Assembly: GCA_016744295.1 (NCBI GenBank)
Contig: JADGEQ010000029.1
Span: forward strand, 27,929 to 91,928
Length of the DNA stretch: 64,000 nt
Source of the DNA: Desulfobacteraceae bacterium
Lineage (GTDB): Bacteria > Desulfobacterota > Desulfobacteria > Desulfobacterales > Desulfobacteraceae
Direction of reading: 5' to 3'
Made by a program: the position numbers and the translations under genes. Of the stretch, positions 1-9,122 are shown in pieces. Each line of letters starts with the position of its first letter. The first letter of the stretch is position 1. The notes below the pieces were generated by a model that saw only the letters and a list, made by a program, of their open reading frames with translations, searched no databases and had not been told where the DNA came from.

Positions 1-1560
1 AAACGAATGACACTCTCTCTTCTGGTGGTGGACGAGGCCCATTGCATTTCCGAGTGGGGTCACAATTTCCGGCCCGATTACCTGAAAATCCCAGAGTACA
101 AAGCAGATTACGCCATTCCCCAGGTGCTTTTACTGACGGCTACCGCAACCGACCGAGTAGCCGGTGACATCTGCTCAAAATTCGGCATGGGAGATACAAG
201 TACCATCCGAACGGGCTTTTTCCGGCCGAATCTTCACATACAGGTCCTACCGGCCAAAGACGACCATGAAAAGCGGGACCAACTTCTCACGGCCATGGGT
301 GAATTGCCCAGAGGTCCGGCCATCATTTACACCACCCTCCAGAAAACCGCCCAGGAGACCGCATCCTATCTGTCTCAAAACGGATTTAACTGCGAGGCAT
401 ATCATGCCGGTTTATCCACGGATGTACGCACAGATATTCAGGACCGGTTCATGGAAGGATCCCTTGGGGCTGTTTGTGCCACCATTGCCTTTGGCATGGG
501 CATTGACAAGAGCGATATCCGCAAGGTGATCCACTTTGATCCTCCCAAATCCATTGAAGGGTACAGCCAGGAGATCGGCCGGGCCGGAAGGGACAATTTG
601 CCTGCCGTCTGCACCTTTATCGGTTCCAGGAAGGGCATTCATACCCTGGAGAATTTCATCTACGGCGATACCCCGCCAAAGGACAGCATCCATTGTCTTC
701 TCACTGAGATTGCCAACCACGGCAGGCCTGAATGGGAAGTCCGCCAGAACAAGCTGTCACAGGATCTGGACATGCGGCCCCTGCCCCTGAAAACCCTTCT
801 GGTCTATTTGGAGCTTTTCGGCATCATCAAACCGGTTAGGGTCTTTTTTGAAAGTTATGCCTTTAAATATGAACAGAGCAAACAAAAGATCCTAAACCTA
901 TTTCAGGGAAATCGCCAAATTTTTGTCCAGACCCTCATGGATCTGAGTGATGACAAAAAGGTGTGGAGCTATCCCGATATGGAGGCCATCTGCCTCCAGA
1001 GCAATTCCCCCAGGGAGCGGGTTCTCTCTGCCCTGGCCTGGTTTGAAGAAAAGGGGTTGATTACCCTTAAGCAGGGGCGGGCTGTGGATGTGTTTAAGAT
1101 TCTGTCTCCTGACTTTGATGTCCATAATCTTGGTAAAAAAATATTTGACCTGTTCTCAGACAAAGAGCGGTCTGAAATCCGGCGGATTCACAGCGTACTA
1201 GAGCTTGTCAATCAAAAACACTGCCTGGCTTCAGCTCTTTCAGCCTACTTTGGAGAGCCCTTAAATGATCCCTGTGGCACCTGCTCTGTGTGCCGGGGGA
1301 TGCACCGGCCCATCCCGGATAGGGTGCAGGCTGCAGACCTCAATAATTTTAATATAGTTGATCTGGCCGGCCCGTTTATTGATAGTTTATCGATCAAAGA
1401 TCCCCGTGTTATCGCTAAATTCCTTTGCGGCATCCCGTCTCCCTCCCTATATCGATTGAAAAAAGAAAAGGGCTTTGCCGTTCTGGAATCCCTTCCCTTC
1501 CACGATGTCCTCTCCTGGTGCAAGAGCCTGGTGCAAGGACCTGGTGCGAAAATTGGATAA
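1..1560 (+). CDS. recQ: RecQ-family ATP-dependent DNA helicase, 5' truncated by the window edge
   Basis: 3'-5' superfamily 2 DNA helicase acting in recombination and repair. The frame is open to base 1 and begins just before motif II (VVDEAHCISEWGH), so the N-terminal Walker A region (about 130-150 residues) lies outside the window. Motif III (LLLTATAT), motif IV (AIIYTTLQ) and motifs V-VI (FGMGIDK, QEIGRAGRD) follow in the usual order. A winged-helix-like segment comes next, then a zinc-binding cluster near residues 410-430 (CLASALSAYFGE...CGTCSVC). The roughly 85 residues after the zinc site do not look like an HRDC domain, so this may be a shorter RecQ variant. No obvious terminator follows. 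The family call is secure; the exact orthology is not. Confidence 0.9.
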   Translation, partial: KRMTLSLLVVDEAHCISEWGHNFRPDYLKIPEYKADYAIPQVLLLTATATDRVAGDICSKFGMGDTSTIRTGFFRPNLHIQVLPAKDDHEKRDQLLTAMGELPRGPAIIYTTLQKTAQETASYLSQNGFNCEAYHAGLSTDVRTDIQDRFMEGSLGAVCATIAFGMGIDKSDIRKVIHFDPPKSIEGYSQEIGRAGRDNLPAVCTFIGSRKGIHTLENFIYGDTPPKDSIHCLLTEIANHGRPEWEVRQNKLSQDLDMRPLPLKTLLVYLELFGIIKPVRVFFESYAFKYEQSKQKILNLFQGNRQIFVQTLMDLSDDKKVWSYPDMEAICLQSNSPRERVLSALAWFEEKGLITLKQGRAVDVFKILSPDFDVHNLGKKIFDLFSDKERSEIRRIHSVLELVNQKHCLASALSAYFGEPLNDPCGTCSVCRGMHRPIPDRVQAADLNNFNIVDLAGPFIDSLSIKDPRVIAKFLCGIPSPSLYRLKKEKGFAVLESLPFHDVLSWCKSLVQGPGAKIG

Positions 1561-1768
1561 AATAATTGTTTAGGAGGCGAAAATCAAAATAAAACCTTCA
1601 GGGGTCATCCTGAGGCAAATAGTGCTTGCCATTTAAAATCATTATGCTAAGTATTAAGCTCATTTATTGAAGGGTTTATCGTTATTTAGCATGGCTTCCT
1701 ACGGATTTCCGGGATTATTCACCCGGGCTGTATACAGTCAAACATTAATTTTTTTTAGGAGGAGAAAG

Positions 1769-2590
1769 ATGAAAAAAGTACTTATTTCATTGTTTGCATT
1801 GGCGTTTTTTTTCGTATCCGCACCTGTGTTTGCAGATAATATCGAACTTGCCAAAACATCCACCATTGAAGCAATTGTAAAATCGGGTAAACTTCGCGTC
1901 GGAATGGAATCAGGATACCTTCCCTTTGAAATGACCAACACCAAGGGAAAATACATTGGATTTGATGTTGACATGGGAAAAGCCCTTGCAAAAGCCATGA
2001 AAGTAAAATATGCCCCGATCAATACTGCCTGGGACGGTATTATTCCCGGCCTGATCACCGACAAATATGATATCATCATCTCCGGCATGACCTGTACCCA
2101 GGAAAGAAACCTGGCCATCAACTTCACCGATCCCTACATTGTTATCGGACAGGCCATCCTGCTCAACAAAAAGCATGAAGGCAAAATATTATCCTACAAA
2201 GATCTCAATGACCCCAAGTTCACCATTACTTCCAAATTAGGAACAACCGGCGAACAAGCGGTTAAGCGGATGATCCCCAAGGCTACCTATAAATCCTTTG
2301 AAGTTGAAACAGAAGCCTGCATGGAAGTTATCCAGGGCAATGCAGATGCCACTGTATACGACCTCCCCTTGATTGAAATCATGCAGGCACAGCATGGTGC
2401 AGGCAAAACCGTTGCCCTGACCACACCCTTTACCTTTGAGCCCCTGGCCATGGCCGTTAGAAAAGGCGACCCGGATTTTCTTAACTTTTTGAACAACTTT
2501 TTGCGCCAGTACAAAAATGACGGAAGATATGACAAAGCCTATGACAAATGGATCAGATCCGACAAATGGCAAAAAGACCTTCAAAACTAG
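1769..2590 (+). CDS. Amino-acid ABC transporter substrate-binding protein (family 3)
   Basis: Periplasmic binding protein that delivers a polar amino acid to the permease and ATPase encoded just downstream. The ORF track starts at 1667, but the ATG at 1769 follows a strong TTTAGGAGGAG site and gives a 273-residue protein with a typical Sec signal peptide (MKKVLISLFALAFF, cleavage after VFA). The mature part has the SBP_bac_3 fold signatures: a KLRVGMESGYLPFE strand, a GFDVDMGKALAKAM helix and a DIIISGMT segment. A stem-loop with a T run separates it from the permease gene, which fits higher expression of the binding protein than of the membrane parts. The substrate cannot be read from the sequence. 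Confidence 0.9.
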   Translation: MKKVLISLFALAFFFVSAPVFADNIELAKTSTIEAIVKSGKLRVGMESGYLPFEMTNTKGKYIGFDVDMGKALAKAMKVKYAPINTAWDGIIPGLITDKYDIIISGMTCTQERNLAINFTDPYIVIGQAILLNKKHEGKILSYKDLNDPKFTITSKLGTTGEQAVKRMIPKATYKSFEVETEACMEVIQGNADATVYDLPLIEIMQAQHGAGKTVALTTPFTFEPLAMAVRKGDPDFLNFLNNFLRQYKNDGRYDKAYDKWIRSDKWQKDLQN

Positions 2591-2611
2591 ATTGATTGCA
2601 AAGATTTAATC

Positions 2612-2650
2612 GGGGCCGGCAGAAAAAATTTTCTGTCGGCCCGTTTTTTA
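2612..2650 (+). terminator. Intercistronic stem-loop with T run between binding protein and permease
   Basis: GGGCCGGCAGAAAA pairs with TTTTCTGTCGGCCC (one G-U pair) and is followed by GTTTTTT. It lies in the 73-base gap inside an otherwise co-directional transporter operon, so it is probably a partial terminator or mRNA-stabilising hairpin that sets the binding protein to permease ratio. Confidence 0.7.
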
Positions 2651-2663
2651 AGGCATACAATAT

Positions 2664-3680
2664 ATGGAACAAAAGATATCCAATATAAAGCGGTTGAGTA
2701 ACCCAACCGCCCATGCATTTTCCGTTGCCGGCTTCATTACATTGATGATTTTGGTATTCGGCTCAGTCTATTATGCAACCGTGGCAGTTGAGTACCAATG
2801 GCGCTGGTTTAAAATCCCCAAATATTTCATGTACCAGGAGGCCATCACCGTCTATGTGGAAGTCGATGGGGAAATTGATACCATCACGGAGAACAAGGAC
2901 AAATTTGATATCGTCATCCAGGATGAGGAGGGGAAAACAACATATACTGTTCCTGCGAAATCCTTTGATTGGGACGAAGGGGACATGGTCTCCCCGGGAG
3001 ATATCCTTGCCGAATACAAGGGGGGATGGAAACCGGGGCTCATGGCCAAGGGATTGTGGGTGACCCTGAAAATCAGCTTTATTTCCACCCTTTTCGGCAT
3101 CCTTCTGGGAATTATCGGGGGGGTTGCCAGGGTGTCGGATACTCCGGTGTTGAAATGGTCGGCCATCACCTATGTTGAAATCATCCGAGGGTCGCCTCTG
3201 CTGGTCCAGATCATGATTTTTTATTTTGTTCTGGGAACCACCATGAACAAAATACTGATGATGAACGGAATTCCAAAGCTCGACCCCGAGTGGTACGGTA
3301 TCATGGCCTTGTCCATATTCACCGGTGCCTATGTGGTGGAAATTGTCAGGGCCGGTATCGAAGCCATTCATCCCGGGCAGGTAGAAGCAGCACGGTCCGC
3401 AGGCATGGGCTATTTCCAATGTATGTTTCACATTATTCTTCCCCAGGCCTTAAAAACCATTTTACCCCCCCTGGCAGGACAATTTATCAATTTGATCAAA
3501 GATTCATCTCTGCTGGGCATGATTTCCATCCGGGAGTTGACAAAAGCGACCCGTGAAGGGATTACCACAAGTCTTCAGACCTTTGAATTGTGGATTTTAT
3601 GTGCAATTCTCTACCTGCTCATGACCTTTACGCTTTCCATGTTTGTTCAGTATCTGGAAAGGAGGACAGCCCAAAAATGA
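2664..3680 (+). CDS. Amino-acid ABC transporter permease with a periplasmic insert
   Basis: Inner-membrane permease of the His/Glu/Gln/Arg/opine family. The C-terminal 220 residues form the usual core ([30 protein letters not shown], and an [10 protein letters not shown] coupling-helix EAA motif). It is 338 residues, about 100 longer than a minimal family member. The extra length is a hydrophilic segment at about residues 45-125, between the first hydrophobic helix and the core, rich in acidic residues and containing [14 protein letters not shown], which resembles a barrel-sandwich turn. It overlaps the ATPase gene by ATGA, so the two are translationally coupled. The start has only a weak SD (AAGG). 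Confidence 0.88.
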   Translation: MEQKISNIKRLSNPTAHAFSVAGFITLMILVFGSVYYATVAVEYQWRWFKIPKYFMYQEAITVYVEVDGEIDTITENKDKFDIVIQDEEGKTTYTVPAKSFDWDEGDMVSPGDILAEYKGGWKPGLMAKGLWVTLKISFISTLFGILLGIIGGVARVSDTPVLKWSAITYVEIIRGSPLLVQIMIFYFVLGTTMNKILMMNGIPKLDPEWYGIMALSIFTGAYVVEIVRAGIEAIHPGQVEAARSAGMGYFQCMFHIILPQALKTILPPLAGQFINLIKDSSLLGMISIRELTKATREGITTSLQTFELWILCAILYLLMTFTLSMFVQYLERRTAQK

Positions 3681-4408
3681 TTGAAATCAACAATATTTAT
3701 AAAACTTTTTATGTCCCCCACGAAGTACGTGCCCTGGTGGATGTTTCAAATAAAATTGAAGCCGGTGAAGTGGTGGTGGTCATCGGGCCCTCGGGTTCTG
3801 GAAAGAGTACTTTTCTGCGATGCCTGAACCGGTTGGAAACAGCAGACCACGGCCAGATTCTGGTAGATGGGGTGGATATATTTGATCCCAAAACCAATAT
3901 CAACAAAGTAAGAGCAGAAATGGGCATGGTATTCCAGTCCTTTAACCTGTTTCCCCACCAGACTATTTTGGGCAATGTCTGCCTGGCCCAGCAGCTGGTC
4001 CGAAAACGGGGAAAAAAAGAGAGGGAAGAAAAGGCCATGATGCTCCTTAAGAAGGTGGGGATTGCCGAAAAAGCCCATGCCCATCCCTCCAATCTTTCCG
4101 GCGGCCAGCAACAGCGGGTTGCCATTGCCAGAGCCCTTGCCATGGATCCCAAAATCATGCTCTTTGACGAACCCACATCTGCCCTGGACCCGGAAATGAT
4201 CGGCGAGGTTTTAGATGTCATGAAAACCCTTGCAAAAGAAGGTATGACCATGGTCTGCGTCACCCATGAAATGGGGTTTGCAAAGGAAGTGGGTGACCGG
4301 GTAATTTTCATGGACGAGGGCCGGGTGGTAGAAGAGGGTACTCCCGAGCATTTCTTTACCGCTCCCAGCCATGACAGAACCAAGCTGTTCCTAAAACAAA
4401 TTCTTTAA
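3677..4408 (+). CDS. Amino-acid ABC transporter ATP-binding protein
   Basis: Cytoplasmic ATPase that powers the importer, GlnQ/HisP type, 243 residues. The start used is the ATG overlapping the permease stop (ATGA). The track start at 3590 would add 29 residues encoded inside the permease. All motifs are present: Walker [11 protein letters not shown]-loop [12 protein letters not shown], signature LSGGQQQR, Walker [13 protein letters not shown] and the H-loop VTHEMGFA. It ends a three-gene operon closed by the hairpin at 4450. Confidence 0.93.
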   Translation: MIEINNIYKTFYVPHEVRALVDVSNKIEAGEVVVVIGPSGSGKSTFLRCLNRLETADHGQILVDGVDIFDPKTNINKVRAEMGMVFQSFNLFPHQTILGNVCLAQQLVRKRGKKEREEKAMMLLKKVGIAEKAHAHPSNLSGGQQQRVAIARALAMDPKIMLFDEPTSALDPEMIGEVLDVMKTLAKEGMTMVCVTHEMGFAKEVGDRVIFMDEGRVVEEGTPEHFFTAPSHDRTKLFLKQIL

Positions 4409-4449
4409 AACAGTTTATTTTAAACCACTTATTTTAGATTTGATACACC

Positions 4450-4490
4450 AGACCCTGGCGGAACAAATGGTTTCCGGCCAGGGTCTCTTT
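4450..4490. terminator. Hairpin terminator after the ABC importer operon
   Basis: AGACCCTGGC and GCCAGGGTCT form a perfect 10-bp stem, with further pairing inside the loop (CGGAA/TTTCCG). It is followed by CTTTCTTTCC, a T-rich but imperfect tract. It sits between the plus-strand importer operon and a minus-strand CBS remnant and could serve both. Confidence 0.6.
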
Positions 4491-4499
4491 CTTTCCTGC

Positions 4500-4688
4500 C
4501 TAAGAATTTTCCTGATTGATCAACCCATCTCTTGCAAAAAGATGAAAATAGATATTGGCAATGTACACAATTCCAATGGGCTCATTATTTTCTATAACAG
4601 GACGTCTGTGATACTTGTTTTTTACCATTCGATCAAAGAACATCATCAGATGTTCATCCGGCAAAGCGCCCGCGATTTCCGAGCTCAT
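4500..4688 (-). pseudogene. CBS-domain remnant
   Basis: A 62-codon open frame that reads like one CBS repeat: HRRPVIENNEPIGIVYIANI is the typical beta-strand/turn ending of a CBS motif. In frame upstream of the listed ATG are the codons for TRDI, giving TRDIMSSEIAG, the usual CBS entry, but a TAA stop lies three codons further on. A functional Bateman module needs two repeats of about 55 residues, and no SD precedes the ATG. It is most likely the decayed end of a larger CBS protein, although a one-repeat mini-protein cannot be excluded. Confidence 0.55.
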
Positions 4689-4944
4689 GATATCCCTGGT
4701 TTTCTTTTTTTATAAGTTTTTTGGGTTCTATGTTGACAAGAAAACCAAAAATGGTCATGCTGAGAATAATAATACATAAAATTCGTCGCGAAAGCTAGGG
4801 CAGATATCCTTATTCCCCTCCACGAAGCCAGATTTACAACCCTCTATCTATGTTATTGGAAAGTTTTCTTTGCCATTATATCTTTCTGACAACCCCTTGT
4901 TTTTATGCACAATAACAGCATGATATTTTTTTTGATTTTTTTAT
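4689..4944. other. AT-rich intergenic region, no gene seen
   Basis: No ORF or RNA gene could be supported between the CBS remnant and the cooS promoter. The stretch is AT-rich with T runs just upstream of the promoter at 4945. Confidence 0.5.
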
Positions 4945-4973
4945 TTGTGCCACAACGTGGTATGTGCTATACT
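4945..4973 (+). promoter_or_regulatory. Putative sigma-70 promoter of cooS with a palindrome in the spacer
   Basis: TTGTGC and TATACT are separated by exactly 17 bases. The spacer contains the inverted repeat CCAC-AAC-GTGG, placed where a bound regulator would block or remodel the promoter. Transcription from here would give a leader of about 210 bases before the cooS ATG. Confidence 0.6.
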
Positions 4974-5019
4974 CATATTTATTTTAACAAGAGGCGGCTG
5001 GAACAAACGAGCAAAAAAG

Positions 5020-5061
5020 CTGGGTCTGCTGAAATTTCCGGAATAAATTCGCAGAACCCAG
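5020..5061 (+). promoter_or_regulatory. Long hairpin in the cooS leader
   Basis: CTGGGTCTGC pairs with GCAGAACCCAG (one bulged A). The intervening bases form a second near-palindrome (GAAATTTCCGGAATAAATTC). No T run follows, so it is not a simple terminator. It may stabilise the leader or act as a regulatory element of the CO dehydrogenase mRNA. Confidence 0.45.
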
Positions 5062-5191
5062 GATCAGTTATTTAGTCTCCTACGCCAACCTCTTCAATAA
5101 AACAAAGGATTTTCATGCCTTACGCGTTGTGCATAATTTGGAGCAACTTAAGTTAGCAACCCATTTTCAAATCAATTCAAAGGAGATACTT

Positions 5192-7153
5192 ATGGCCAGT
5201 GACAAACCCATCAATAAACAAGTGAGTTCATCGGAGAGAACCATGTGTGAGGCCACGGCCCAGATGCTGGACAAGGCTCGGCGGGATGGGGTGATAATTG
5301 CCCTTGACCGGGGGTATGAGATGAAACCTTGTCCCATCGGAGTGGAGTCTGCCTGTTGCAAGCACTGCTACATGGGCCCCTGCCGCCTGAACCCCAGAGA
5401 CCCTTATAAAAAAGTCGGGGTCTGCGGTGCCACCATTGACACCATCATGGCCAGAAATTTGGCCCGGAATGTGGCCACGGGTTCCGCTTCCCATAATGAC
5501 CACGGCATGCACATTCTTAAATTATTCAAGGAGATTGTAGACGGGCGCGTCAAGGATTTTTCCATTCAAGACACAATCAAGCTGGAGCGGGTGGCTAAAT
5601 CCATTGGCATTGATGTTGAGGGTAAAGAGGTCTATGCAGTGGCCAAGGAGCTCTATGTTGAGCTGGAAAAAACCTTTTCCAATGTGGATGGGGAGATGCC
5701 CTTTACCCGGCGGGCACCCAAGGCAACCCTGGAACAATGGCGCAAGGACGGCATCGTTCCCAGGGGCGCCATGCGGGAAGTCATGGAAATGATGAGCCGG
5801 ACCCACATCGGATGCGACCAGGAGTATAACAATATCACCAAACAGATCAGCCGGACAGCCCTTGCCGACGGATGGGGCGGCTCCATGGTGGCAACGGAAC
5901 TGTCCGACATTATGTTCGGTACCCCCTCTCCCACGGTGGCTGAGGTCAACATGGGGGTTCTTAAGGAAGACCATGTGAATGTCATTGTCCATGGCCATGA
6001 ACCGGCCATGTTTGAAGGGATGCTGGCAGCGGTCAGCGACCCCTTCTTTGTTGAAGAGGCCAAGGCCAAGGGTGCTGCAGGCATCAACCTTGTGGGAATG
6101 TGCTGTTCAGGGGCGGAGATGATGTCCCGGCATGGCATTCCCCATGCAGGCAATTTCAGTTCAACAGAAGCGGTATTGGTCACCGGAGCCGTGGATGCCA
6201 TGGTCGTGGATATCCAGTGCATCAAGCAGGGATTGGCGTCAATTGCCAAATGCTATGACACCCATTTAATTACCACCAACTCAAGGGCCCATATTGAAGG
6301 GGCCACCCATATTGAGTTTGAAGAGCAGGATCCAAGGGGTTGTACCGACCAGGTTTTAATAAAGGCCATCGCCCGTTTTGGCTCCAGAAGCATGCCCATT
6401 GAAATTCCGAAACAGGTTCAAAAAGGAGTTCACGGATTCACCCATGAATACATTGAATACATGCTGGGCGGTACCTTCAGGGGATCCTATTCTCCCTTGA
6501 ACGAGAACATTATCAATGGCAGAATCCGTGGGGTAGCCGGTGTTGTGGGCTGTACCAACCCCAAGGTCAAACAGGATTCATTCCATGTGGCCCTGGTACA
6601 AGAACTGATCCGAAATGATGTTCTGGTTCTCCAGACCGGGTGCTCCCAGATTGCCCTTGCAAAGGCAGGATTTTTGACACCGGAAGCAGCCCCCCTGGCA
6701 GGCCCTGGCCTGTCGGAAGTTTGTGAAACCGTTGGCATACCGCCGGTCCTGGGGCTGGGTTCCTGTGTGGATAATACCCGGATTCTCATAGCCGCCTCGG
6801 CCATGGTGGAAGCAGGAGGCCTTGGCAACAGCATTGCCGATCTTCCCGTTGCCGGGTGTGCACCCGAATGGATGAGTGAAAAAGCCCTGGCCATTGGTCA
6901 GTACTTTGTGGCGTCCGGGGTCTACACGGTCTTTGGCATTGGGTTTCCCACCATCAAAGGAACGAAGTTCCATGACCTGCTCTTTAACGGGCTTGAACAA
7001 CAGGGATATGGAAAATGGGGAACCGCAGCTGACCCCATTGAAATTGCCCAGATGATGATTGCCCATATTGATAAAAAACGAAAAGAACTGGGCATTGACA
7101 AAACAAGGGAAAGAACCCTTGTGGACATGTCCGACAGGCGGGATATTGCCTGA
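5192..7153 (+). CDS. cooS: Anaerobic carbon-monoxide dehydrogenase catalytic subunit
   Basis: Ni-Fe-S enzyme that oxidises CO to CO2 (or the reverse) in the cytoplasm, passing electrons to ferredoxin-type carriers. The ATG at 5192 follows AAGGAGATACTT and gives 653 residues, close to the family norm of about 640. The track start at 5129 adds 21 residues without an SD. The N-terminal cysteines that bind the D and B clusters are visible (CPIGVESACCKHCYMGPCR, GVCGA), as are HEPAMFEGM, GMCCSGAEM, VVDIQCI, GCTNPK, QTGCSQIA, GSCVDNTR and the late PVAGCAPEWMSEK, which carry cluster C ligands. No cooF, cooC or acs genes are adjacent, so the electron acceptor and nickel chaperone must be elsewhere. 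A strong terminator follows. Confidence 0.96.
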   Translation: MASDKPINKQVSSSERTMCEATAQMLDKARRDGVIIALDRGYEMKPCPIGVESACCKHCYMGPCRLNPRDPYKKVGVCGATIDTIMARNLARNVATGSASHNDHGMHILKLFKEIVDGRVKDFSIQDTIKLERVAKSIGIDVEGKEVYAVAKELYVELEKTFSNVDGEMPFTRRAPKATLEQWRKDGIVPRGAMREVMEMMSRTHIGCDQEYNNITKQISRTALADGWGGSMVATELSDIMFGTPSPTVAEVNMGVLKEDHVNVIVHGHEPAMFEGMLAAVSDPFFVEEAKAKGAAGINLVGMCCSGAEMMSRHGIPHAGNFSSTEAVLVTGAVDAMVVDIQCIKQGLASIAKCYDTHLITTNSRAHIEGATHIEFEEQDPRGCTDQVLIKAIARFGSRSMPIEIPKQVQKGVHGFTHEYIEYMLGGTFRGSYSPLNENIINGRIRGVAGVVGCTNPKVKQDSFHVALVQELIRNDVLVLQTGCSQIALAKAGFLTPEAAPLAGPGLSEVCETVGIPPVLGLGSCVDNTRILIAASAMVEAGGLGNSIADLPVAGCAPEWMSEKALAIGQYFVASGVYTVFGIGFPTIKGTKFHDLLFNGLEQQGYGKWGTAADPIEIAQMMIAHIDKKRKELGIDKTRERTLVDMSDRRDIA

Positions 7154-7159
7154 TCACTT

Positions 7160-7190
7160 CCCGGCCCGGTATCCCCGGGCCGGGTTTTCC
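7160..7190 (+). terminator. Rho-independent terminator of cooS
   Basis: A perfect 10-bp GC stem CCCGGCCCGG / CCGGGCCGGG with a 5-base loop is followed by TTTTCCC, six bases after the cooS stop codon. Confidence 0.85.
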
Positions 7191-7284
7191 CTTCCCCAAA
7201 AATCAGATTTACCACCCCGCAAAAATCTATAGTCAAACCCATTGGATATGTCCCCAGCGTGTCCCATGAAATGAAACAAAAAAA

Positions 7285-7312
7285 TTGACAACAAACAGGA
7301 GAATAATATATT
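7285..7312 (+). promoter_or_regulatory. Putative promoter of the TetR gene
   Basis: TTGACA and TATATT with a 16-base spacer lie 36 bases upstream of the TetR ATG. Together with the terminator after cooS this makes the regulator an independent transcription unit. Confidence 0.6.
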
Positions 7313-7347
7313 AACGACCAGACAAACAATTAAACAATGGAGATACC

Positions 7348-7959
7348 ATGGGTCGAAAAAGCATATCACACATTCGCAAACCTGAAATTCTTAGAAATAC
7401 ATATAAAGTTGTTCAAGAAGAAGGATTCATGGGTATGACAATAGGGAAAGTTGCCACCCGCATGGGAGTCAACTCAGGGCTTTTAATCCACTATTTTAAA
7501 AGTAAGGAAGGGTTGATAATGGAGATGGTGGATTATCTCTATGAATCCTCCTTGACCGCCTACCAGGAAGAGCTGAAAAAGCACACAACTCCCAAAGAAA
7601 GGCTTGGGACAATGCTGGATATGATCTTTGACGTAAGCGGCAGCATGCCCCAGCGGGATGGGGTTTTCTGGTCCTGTTACGCCATGGGGTTCCGGAACGA
7701 CCAGATCAAAGAAAAGATTAAAGAACTAATGAAAAAATTTATTGATTTTGGCATTGCCGAGATTCAAAGCTGGGAGAAAAACGGGTTGGCCAATGTGGCG
7801 GATAAAGAAAAAGCCGCTGCAACCATCCTGGCACTTTCCGAAGGATTTGGCATCCTGAGAAATTCCATTGATGATATGACCACCTTAAAAGAGGTGTCTC
7901 TTTTCATGAAAAAAACCGCTTTAAATACATTGGGAAGCCAATATACCCCAACCCTATAA
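7348..7959 (+). CDS. TetR/AcrR family transcriptional regulator
   Basis: 203-residue repressor-type protein. Residues 10-55 form the TetR helix-turn-helix (ILRNTYKVVQEEGF...TIGKVATRMGVNSGLLIHYFKSKEGL), with the usual Y/F-F-K-S-K-E ending of the recognition helix. The C-terminal 140 residues are helical, with the segment MPQRDGVFWSCYAM reminiscent of BetI-type regulators. An SD-like GGAG precedes the ATG. It follows cooS but is separated by a terminator and has its own promoter. Regulation of cooS is possible by proximity only. Its 3' end overlaps the convergent AEC gene by six bases. Confidence 0.85.
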   Translation: MGRKSISHIRKPEILRNTYKVVQEEGFMGMTIGKVATRMGVNSGLLIHYFKSKEGLIMEMVDYLYESSLTAYQEELKKHTTPKERLGTMLDMIFDVSGSMPQRDGVFWSCYAMGFRNDQIKEKIKELMKKFIDFGIAEIQSWEKNGLANVADKEKAAATILALSEGFGILRNSIDDMTTLKEVSLFMKKTALNTLGSQYTPTL

Positions 7960-8886
7960 AAGAAGGGCTGCGGACAGGGAGACAAAAGAAAAAAGCGTGG
8001 ACAGCATGATGGCGGCTGAAGCGAGCTCTGTGTCGGAATTTAGCTGGGCCGACAATACATAAATGGCTGTGGATGTAGGCAGACAAAAAAATATCATTCC
8101 GGTTTTAAAGGGAATGCCTGTCACATCAAAAAGAGTTAACATCAAAAATCCCAGCACCGGCAGCACCAGCAATTTAAGCATAGCGGCAACCAAAGATGCC
8201 TTTGTATGGGAGGCAAGCCCCTTAAAGCTCAAGGTGCCGCCAATGGAAATCAAGGCCAGGGGTAGGGTAACCGATGTCATCAAGGAAAAGGTATTGTTCA
8301 TCACCCGGGGGAAGACAAACCCGGACCGGGAGACCAAAAGCCCGGCCACACACCCCAGGATCAATGGATTGGAAATAAGGGCACGGGCAAAAAAACGGAT
8401 TTTCTCCCTTATGTCGAGATTCTGGCCTGAATGCCAAATCAAAACAGAAACCGCCATGACATTTATCAAGGGAATGGCAAACCCCACCAGAATCCCAAAA
8501 TACCGGACCCCTTCCTCTCCTAAGGTATTCATAACAATGGCCATACCAATATACGTGTTAAACCGATAGCAGGCCTGGGAAAAGGAACCAGCCTGAAATC
8601 CGGGCATCCGGCTTTTATGAATAAAAACAAGGCTCAGGCTGAAAACAGCCCCCACCGCCAAAATCCCTGCCAGACAAAGTCCGAAACTAAATCCTGTGTG
8701 AGGTGCAGAATTTCCTATTTTCCAGAACAGCATGGCCGGAAAAAAAATATAATACACCAGCTTATCTGCTGTTTTTAAAAAAGCCTCATTTGTGATATGG
8801 GTAATCCTTAACACACAGCCCAGCAAAAGGAGGGCAAACAAAGGGAATATGGTATCCAGTACAATCATGATCTGTTCTGCCTTCAT
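7954..8886 (-). CDS. AEC-family transporter (auxin-efflux-carrier fold)
   Basis: 310-residue inner-membrane protein with about ten hydrophobic helices, split into two five-helix halves by a short hydrophilic link near the middle. The PAMLFWKIGNS helix break and the PLALISIGGTLSF turn are characteristic of the AEC superfamily, whose bacterial members export or import carboxylates such as malate. The first ATG is used; an internal ATG six codons on (MIVLDTIFPL) has an AAGG about 12 bases upstream and could be the true start. It is transcribed divergently from a GntR-family gene with a 32-bp palindrome between them, which suggests that regulator controls it. The substrate is unknown. Confidence 0.82.
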   Translation of the reverse strand: MKAEQIMIVLDTIFPLFALLLLGCVLRITHITNEAFLKTADKLVYYIFFPAMLFWKIGNSAPHTGFSFGLCLAGILAVGAVFSLSLVFIHKSRMPGFQAGSFSQACYRFNTYIGMAIVMNTLGEEGVRYFGILVGFAIPLINVMAVSVLIWHSGQNLDIREKIRFFARALISNPLILGCVAGLLVSRSGFVFPRVMNNTFSLMTSVTLPLALISIGGTLSFKGLASHTKASLVAAMLKLLVLPVLGFLMLTLFDVTGIPFKTGMIFFCLPTSTAIYVLSAQLNSDTELASAAIMLSTLFSFVSLSAALLL

Positions 8887-9021
8887 TAACGACTGTTTAT
8901 GTTGATCTGTCCTGTCTGTCTTTGATTCATAGGTTTCAAAGAGTTTGACTATACCCAGGGTTGTTCAGGAATATCAATATCCAAAAAGAATTTTATGTGC
9001 ATCATTATTTCCCTTGACCCG

Positions 9022-9053
9022 AAACTGATATCTGATATATTAGATATCAGTTT
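9022..9053. promoter_or_regulatory. Perfect 12-bp inverted repeat, candidate operator
   Basis: AAACTGATATCT and AGATATCAGTTT are exact inverse complements separated by the 8 bases GATATATT. The element lies between the divergent AEC and GntR genes, about 20 bases upstream of the GntR -35 box, and is a likely binding site for a dimeric regulator. Confidence 0.65.
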
Positions 9054-9073
9054 AATAAAGAGACACCTGTTCA

Positions 9074-9102
9074 TTGACCGGGTCCTCCTCTTCGCATATA
9101 AT
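9074..9102 (+). promoter_or_regulatory. Putative sigma-70 promoter of the GntR gene
   Basis: TTGACC, a 17-base spacer and a consensus TATAAT lie 20 bases upstream of the ATG, giving a very short leader. Confidence 0.75.
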
Positions 9103-9122
9103 ACAAAGGTTATTAACAGAGC

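Noticed and set aside
2763-3431. 222-codon minus-strand ORF
   Set aside because: Antisense to the amino-acid permease.
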